DNA of 64,000 nt, taken from the NCBI GenBank assembly GCA_002007465.1, contig LNAC01000038.1, positions 6,186,280 to 6,250,279 of the forward strand, read 5' to 3'. The notes beneath the pieces are model-generated. The model was not told where the DNA came from, searched no databases, and saw only the letters and a program-made list of their open reading frames with translations. The translations under genes and the position numbers were made by a program. Origin of the DNA: Ailurus styani. Its lineage: Eukaryota; Chordata; Mammalia; Carnivora; Ailuridae. Positions 59,102 through 64,000 of the stretch are shown one piece after another (position 1 is the stretch's first letter; each line of letters opens with the position of its first letter).

Positions 59102-59640
59102 GGGTGGGGTGGGGGAAGTAGTGATTCTTGTCCCATGAGTGTGAATGTGCCTGAGCATGAATAAACATGAGTGTGTGTGGGTGTAAGCCTGAGTTGGAGG
59201 GCAGCTGCGGGTATGCATGTGTTATTCATCCACCGTTTTGTAAAAATTAAATCTTGGCTAAGTATGGGAAGCACTTCCTCTTTGAGATTCAAAATATGTC
59301 TTAGTATGAGAAGGTCTTATTAAATGAATTTGTTTTAAGTTTTAATCCAAACATATTTGAACAAAGGATATTTGTATTCTTGCGATACCTCTCATCATCC
59401 TACGGAACTGGAGAGGGACATACTTTAGTAAACATGTGTACCTGGGTAGGATGTTACTTATATCCAGTAGCTACAAAATATTATTTTCAAATACTCTGTT
59501 CTGAACAGTGTTGTTGAATAAAGAACTGTGCGTAGTTCTCAGAATATATGATTCCGTTCCAGTGTATAGCATGTATATATTGCTTGGACCAAGTGGAATT
59601 CCTGTCCTTCTCTGTGAGGCACATTTATATTTTCCCTACA
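56510..59640. other. Retroposon-poor AT-rich sequence, 3.1 kb
   Basis: No CAN-SINE, LINE-1 or gene recognised. Structures: a T run at 57729-57740, short TG runs near 58125-58145, and the (GT)n at 59054-59098. The 67-codon minus frame at 56775-56978 has no recognisable domain. Confidence 0.5.
59054..59098. repeat. (GT)n microsatellite with GA-rich flank
   Basis: About 22 perfect GT units preceded by a purine-rich GAGAGAGAGGGTGGCGAGTG stretch (from 59006) and followed by GGGGTGGGGTGGGGG (59101-59115). The frames of 64-126 codons that cross it on both strands are repeat artefacts (CVCV or THTH runs). Confidence 0.96.
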
Positions 59641-59689
59641 AATCTCACGTCAATTTTATAGAACATCCAACATCTCTGATATTTGTAGG

Positions 59690-59945
59690 AATTCTTGCAT
59701 ATCAACTATCCTGTGATCCCAGTGTGCCCTCTGTATTTTTCTACCATTATCTTTACCATATTTACTGATATTATTTAGTCAGATGATTCCATGCATGTTG
59801 ATATATAGACCATAAAAATTACTTTCCTTGAAGCAGGAACTCTTGCTTGTCAACTCTGTGTCCCCAGGCATTGAGCATACTACCTGGAAAACACAAGACA
59901 TTAAAAAACGTTTTTAGAGTGAATGATGAATGAGTGAACATTCTT
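59690..59945 (+). mobile_element. Probable L2 LINE 3' end
   Basis: GAAGCAGGAACTCTTGCTTG, TCTGTGTCCCCAGGCATTGA, GCATACTACCTGGAAAACAC and a GAATGATGAATGAGTGAAC end follow the L2 3' terminal order. The upstream part is weaker. Confidence 0.65.
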
Positions 59946-61659
59946 CCACAAAACTGCTTGTATGGACAGAAAGATTAGTAGACATTTTATTTTTCACTAA
60001 GGTTTCCAAAAAATGAAACTTTGAGTATTAGTAATTTCACAGTCAAAAAGCTAGTTATCACAATATGTCCATATCATAAATCAGAAGAGTCAACATTCAA
60101 TCATAAACTTTGGGATAGTAGATAAAATCTTGGATAGAGTCAAATAAAGAAGACAAATAACGAATTCCAAGGTGTCTGGTAGGATTGCACTCATTTTAAG
60201 CAGAAACTGTGCAGTCATAGAAAGAACAGCTAATTTAATTTTGGCAAAAGATTTGAGTTCTATTAATGATTTAGTAACTTATGTACTTTAAATCGTGGGC
60301 AAATTTTTATTTCTCGGACCTACATTTTTCTTACCTGTTAAAACAAGTCAAATATTAGTGCATAAGACGTAAATTCAATCTGTGTGAAGTAATTTAAGAA
60401 ATGTATGTGTATGTGTCACTTTTTTTTGTATGTGTCACTTTTTATAGTTGTGTTGCATGCGAATATTATTTGTATGATTTCAGTTTTTTTTGATGCCTAT
60501 TACATACACTGAACTGTGTTGGTAAATCTGAAATTATAGATACATCCTGTGGCAGGATGTTTTTAAAAAGAAATAATTATTAGGAATTATTTCTAAATAC
60601 TAGAAAAGAGAGATTATACCAATTACTATAGGCAATGCATCATTTTTAACATAAATTTGAAGACAAGAAAAAATTTTGGCATGTTAACATAAAGAATTGA
60701 ACAATGTTCTCAGTATCTTGGTTTTAAATAGAAAGGCAAATATAAATCTCATATTAGTTAGATTTGAGATAATTTAGTAGCAGCATTCCCAAAAATCTAT
60801 AAAGAGAACATTGAAATTCAGCCAACTGCAAATTAATACTACATGGGTAAAGAAATGTGGTACAATTGTGTAGTCATAAAGAGAACCAAACTGATCCCCC
60901 AAATTAAAATTGGAATACCACTTGTCTGAAGTCAACTTAAGTATTACTTACTGTGTTTGGTATTTATTAAGATATTTTTTGTAATAAGGAAGTGCTAAAT
61001 GACAGTGATGAATGTACAGCCACTAGTAGGCTTTATGACATCAGTTATAAAGTAATATAAAATTATATCATTTTTGAATGCCTAAAATGATAATACTTTT
61101 TAATGAAAAGGGTGGAAAATGTAAGAATATATCTTTGTGAAATCTAACCATGTGGTAAACTTGGTATACTTGAATGAAATTTAGAAACTTTTTAAAAATG
61201 TCAGAAAAGAATATGTATGGGAGTCTTTCCATTTATCCATCATAAATACATAATGGGCTATTTTTAAAATATGCAGGATAGAATGTAAACAATATTAAAA
61301 ATTTTTATCAACAAGAATGCGAACATACTTTTTGCACTGGAAACCAAGTGAAAAAATCAAGTTGCCAGGCAAGATATTAGAGAAAACAAAGACATATCCC
61401 TGAGAGAAGCCAAGACAACTTGACTTTAGGCTCTTCAACAGGCTAATAAATTTTCATCATACTAGATAAGCAGGTGGGAGGAAACCAGTTCTTTGGTTAG
61501 CCAGGAAAGAGAATGTCATATTTTGACCCAGTTGTGAGAACTGTAAAATATTCATAGACCAAGTTATCAGAACCACTAATACAAGTTTGAGTTATAATCT
61601 ATAAACTCTGAGTCTACTGATGAATTAAGCCACTGCACAGCTATCCATTTATATATAAA
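59946..61659. other. AT-rich unique sequence, 1.7 kb
   Basis: Nothing recognised apart from a 19-bp-period duplication (GTATGTGTCACTTTTT at about 60409 and 60428) and an 8-bp hairpin ACATCCTG-TGG-CAGGATGT near 60542. Confidence 0.5.
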
Positions 61660-61679
61660 ATTAAGAGAAAAAGGAAAAT

Positions 61680-62235
61680 AAATTCAGTCATTCACAATGA
61701 CCACTCAAACAGGAATTTGCAACACATATAGGGAACCAGGCAAAGCTAACAAAAATGGATAATTCAGACCAAGAGCTTTATAATGTAACTATGAGTAGTT
61801 CTCTAGCAAATAGAATTTAATGCTCAAAAATAATGAGGGAACCACAAGTAGTTATGTAACTATAAATATTTGATATAAAAACTGTACAAAGTAGAAATCT
61901 TAAACATATATAAGTATTGACAAAGGCTAAAAAAGGATAAAATACAGATTAGACACATTTGGAGAATTAATAAAATTGAGTCCTGGAAGGAAATCAATCA
62001 TAACACGTGGAGTAAAGAAGATTGAAAATAGAAAAGAAATTAAGAGGTATGGGGGCGAGAAGCTAAAAAGAAAACAAAAAACACATCTGAAAAGAAAGCA
62101 GAGGACAATGGAAAAGATGAGGAAGAGACAGTATTAAAAACACCAATGGCTGGAAGTTACCTAGAATGAAAGATCAAAGAACAATCAACTGAATGAATCT
62201 ACAGTTGGAAACATCTTGGTAGGATTTTGTTTCAC
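61680..62235 (+). mobile_element. Possible old LINE-1 5'/ORF1 region
   Basis: A-rich strand with words resembling an old LINE-1 5' UTR to ORF1 region: GAAAAGAAATTAAGAGGTAT, GAGGAAGAGACAGTATTAAA, CACCAATGGCTGGAAGTTAC and GATCAAAGAACAATCAACTG. No open frame. Diverged enough that an unrelated A-rich sequence remains possible. Confidence 0.45.
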
Positions 62236-62239
62236 TTGA

Positions 62240-62900
62240 AAGTAAATGCAATAATATGTAAGTAACTTGGCTAGCTAGCCAGTGTAAGGACTAGCCACCC
62301 TCAGTAGGTGGTTCTGCACCTATGCCAAGGGGCAGGGCAGGGAAATGGCGCCCACTGGCTCTTTTGTCTGCATCTGTGCCACCTCTCACAGATGTGCTCC
62401 CAGAGTGCAAATAATGTCTCCCCTGTAAGTCTTTGGCTATCCTCAGATCACAGGGTTGCTTGCCTGCCTCCCTGACAGGAGTAGGGTAGTGCCCTCAGCG
62501 CTCTATCCTAGCCAAGCCCTGCCTACCTCTATACTCCAGTCTTTGAGCCCTGATGGTTGCAAAAATTGACAAAAACCAGCCCCTCTAGTTTTCCTAGTTA
62601 AAGGCTTAGGGGAAGTGTTCTCCTTGTGCATTTCCCTGTGCTTTCCACTCTTTCTTGCCTTTGTCCGAGACCAGAGCTCCCTCCCCTCCACAGCACGAAG
62701 TCTGTTTCTCCTTTAAACCACATCTCCACACTTCCCGCATTCTGCAGTGTAGCCTCTTCTCTCCCACTAGTTGTGTAGTTTATTCTGTCAGTTCTCAGGT
62801 CTGTTTTATGGGTATTCAGAATGATTTGATAGTTAAAACTAGTTGTGTTTTAGGGACTAGATGAGTGTAGCATCCTCCTACTATACCATCATCTTAGCTC
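62240..62900 (-). mobile_element. Candidate LINE-1 5' region fragment, GC-richer patch
   Basis: On the minus strand it begins at about 62900 with GAGCTAAGATGATGGTATAG, then TAGGAGGATGC, CAAATCATTCTGAATACCCA, GAGAACTGACAGAATAAACT and GTGGGAGAGAAGAGGC, which follow the order I recall for the start of carnivore LINE-1 5' UTRs. Toward 62300 it holds GGGAAATGGCGCCCACTGGC (plus strand). Frames at 62503-62691 and 62655-62864 are by-products. An unrelated GC-rich element is the alternative. Confidence 0.5.
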
Positions 62901-62904
62901 CTCT

Positions 62905-63555
62905 GTTCTCAAATTCTTATTTTTTATAAGACATTAGAAAAACTCAGACTTGAAATTACTAACAAAACAGTATGATTACAGAAAATACTAATCTATTTAG
63001 AGGAGATATAAGCTCCATAATAAAAATTTTTGTTTAAGAGTATTCTAAATACATAACTTGTAGTTAAAAGTTCTTAAGAAATAAGAATGAACACGATAAA
63101 TAATATACAGATTGGAAGATACGTATTATTTTCTTCAACTTTATTAAAATTGCTTTCCTAAACTTCACTTACTTTTGTAAAATTACCAGTTAAGTTACTG
63201 TTATGCTTTTTGTAACTTCCTTTCCTTTCAGGTTGAACATTTGTACAATCTGGTTTAAAGACAGTTGAATTTAAGTGGATTTTACATGTACGTAAGAGGA
63301 AAGAGACTGAGATTATGTAGGAGAATGAGACACGTATGGTTATATCACCATAATTACTGAGGTAGCAATGAAGTATAGCATGAACTGTAAAATCAAGGGT
63401 ATTAATATATGATTAATACATATCAAAATATAAACCTGACATATTAAAATGGTGTTAGTTATAAGGCATTTTTATTTCTACATTCTATTTAACTGTATTT
63501 TATTTCTACATTTTTACGTGTCTATTAATAAAAATAATACCACAAACTAAAAATA
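62905..63555. other. AT-rich unique sequence
   Basis: Nothing recognised between the LINE-1-like pieces. Confidence 0.45.
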
Positions 63556-63559
63556 GAGG

Positions 63560-64000
63560 GAACTTCCTCAGCTTGACAAGGAATATCTATAAAAATTCTA
63601 CAACTAACATCATGTTTAATCATAAGACACTAGAAGCTTTCTCTCTGTGATCATGAACAAGGCAAGGATACTCCTCTCACCTCTCCTTGCAACATTGTAC
63701 CCTAGAAATTCTAATTAATGTAGTAATACAATAAAAAGAAATACAAGCTATACAGATTGGTCAAGAAGAAATGAAGCTGTATTAGTTTGTAGATGACATG
63801 ACATAGGAGAAAACCTAGATGACCTTGAGAATGATGATTGCTTTATGAAATATAACATGAAAGAAATGATCCATGACAGAAATAATTGATAAGATGTACT
63901 TTGTAGAAAATTAAAATGTCTGTTCTATGAAAGAGCATGCCAAGAAAATCAGAAAAAAACCCACACAAAATATTATCAAAGAGCACATTTGCAAAAGGTC
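63560..64000 (+). mobile_element. Old LINE-1 ORF2 fragment, runs off the window
   Basis: Sense-strand ORF2: GAACTTCCTCAGCTTGACAA, TACAACTAACATCATGTTTA, GAACAAGGCAAGGATACTCC, AACATTGTACCCTAGAAATT and TTTGTAGATGACATGACATA (the FADD region). It then jumps to a later ORF2 part (AAAATTAAAATGTCTGTTCT, ATGAAAGAGCATGCCAAGAA), so an internal deletion lies near 63830-63890. Frames are broken; the element continues beyond 64000. Confidence 0.8.

Noticed and set aside
58912..59292. 126-codon minus-strand frame and its overlapping partners
   Set aside because: They cross the (GT)n and consist largely of TH or CV dipeptides, as any dinucleotide repeat yields in several frames.
1..64000. A host protein-coding gene or a novel gene system
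   Set aside because: No open frame shows a recognisable host domain, no run of frames with splice signals adds up to a gene, and the only long frames are LINE-1 ORF2. The window gives no support for a new system.

Overview
The window looks like nuclear DNA of a carnivoran mammal, most probably a mustelid (ferret, mink, marten or badger type). The main evidence is about 30 copies of the tRNA-Lys-derived Carnivora SINE (CAN-SINE/SINEC), most with a 5' end reading GGGCGCCTGGGTGGCTCAGT, a CT-rich middle and an AATAAAATCTT-type tail. The GGGTTAAAGCCTCTGCC variant that dominates here is the one I associate with mustelids; the family-level placement is from memory and is less certain than Carnivora.

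I find no host protein-coding gene. The longest open frames (291 and 161 codons, minus strand, 54.1-55.7 kb) are decayed LINE-1 ORF2. The other open frames are short, AT-rich, or lie inside SINEs and microsatellites. The region reads as a gene desert or the interior of a very long intron: AT-rich unique sequence divided by layers of retroposons. I saw no rRNA, functional tRNA, CRISPR array or bacterial-type feature.

Layout. 0-9.4 kb: CAN-SINEs, a very short LINE-1 insertion (1.51-1.62 kb), an old LINE-1 3' piece (3.75-4.39 kb) and an ancient repeat (4.64-5.27 kb). 9.4-19 kb: an L2 (9.65-10.2 kb), a MIR (12.3 kb), an LTR-like old repeat (12.8-13.35 kb) and a SINE cluster at 16.2-18.5 kb that includes a SINE-in-SINE nest. 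19-32 kb: mostly unique sequence with scattered SINEs, MIRs, a 32-base A tract and a short LINE-1 tail. 32.5-38.9 kb: LINE-1-rich block with at least five pieces and a TACTATA-type AT repeat (34.5 kb). 39-46 kb: dense SINEs. 46-49.1 kb: MIR, LINE-1 tail piece and a twin-primed LINE-1. 50-50.8 kb: a second copy of the 4.6 kb ancient repeat. 51.5-53.8 kb: SINE cluster with a second nest. 53.8-56.5 kb: a large twin-primed LINE-1. 56.5-61.6 kb: almost free of recent retroposons, with one L2-like piece and a long (GT)n. 61.7-64 kb: old LINE-1 sense pieces around a GC-richer patch resembling a LINE-1 5' region in the opposite orientation.

The best observations are mechanistic. Two LINE-1 copies have the 5' inversion left by twin priming, one bounded by a perfect 12-bp target-site duplication that encloses both oppositely oriented halves. 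Three of four LINE-1 copies covering one ORF2 site have grown CA/TG microsatellites there. Two nested SINE pairs give a subfamily chronology. I found nothing that supports a new biological system.
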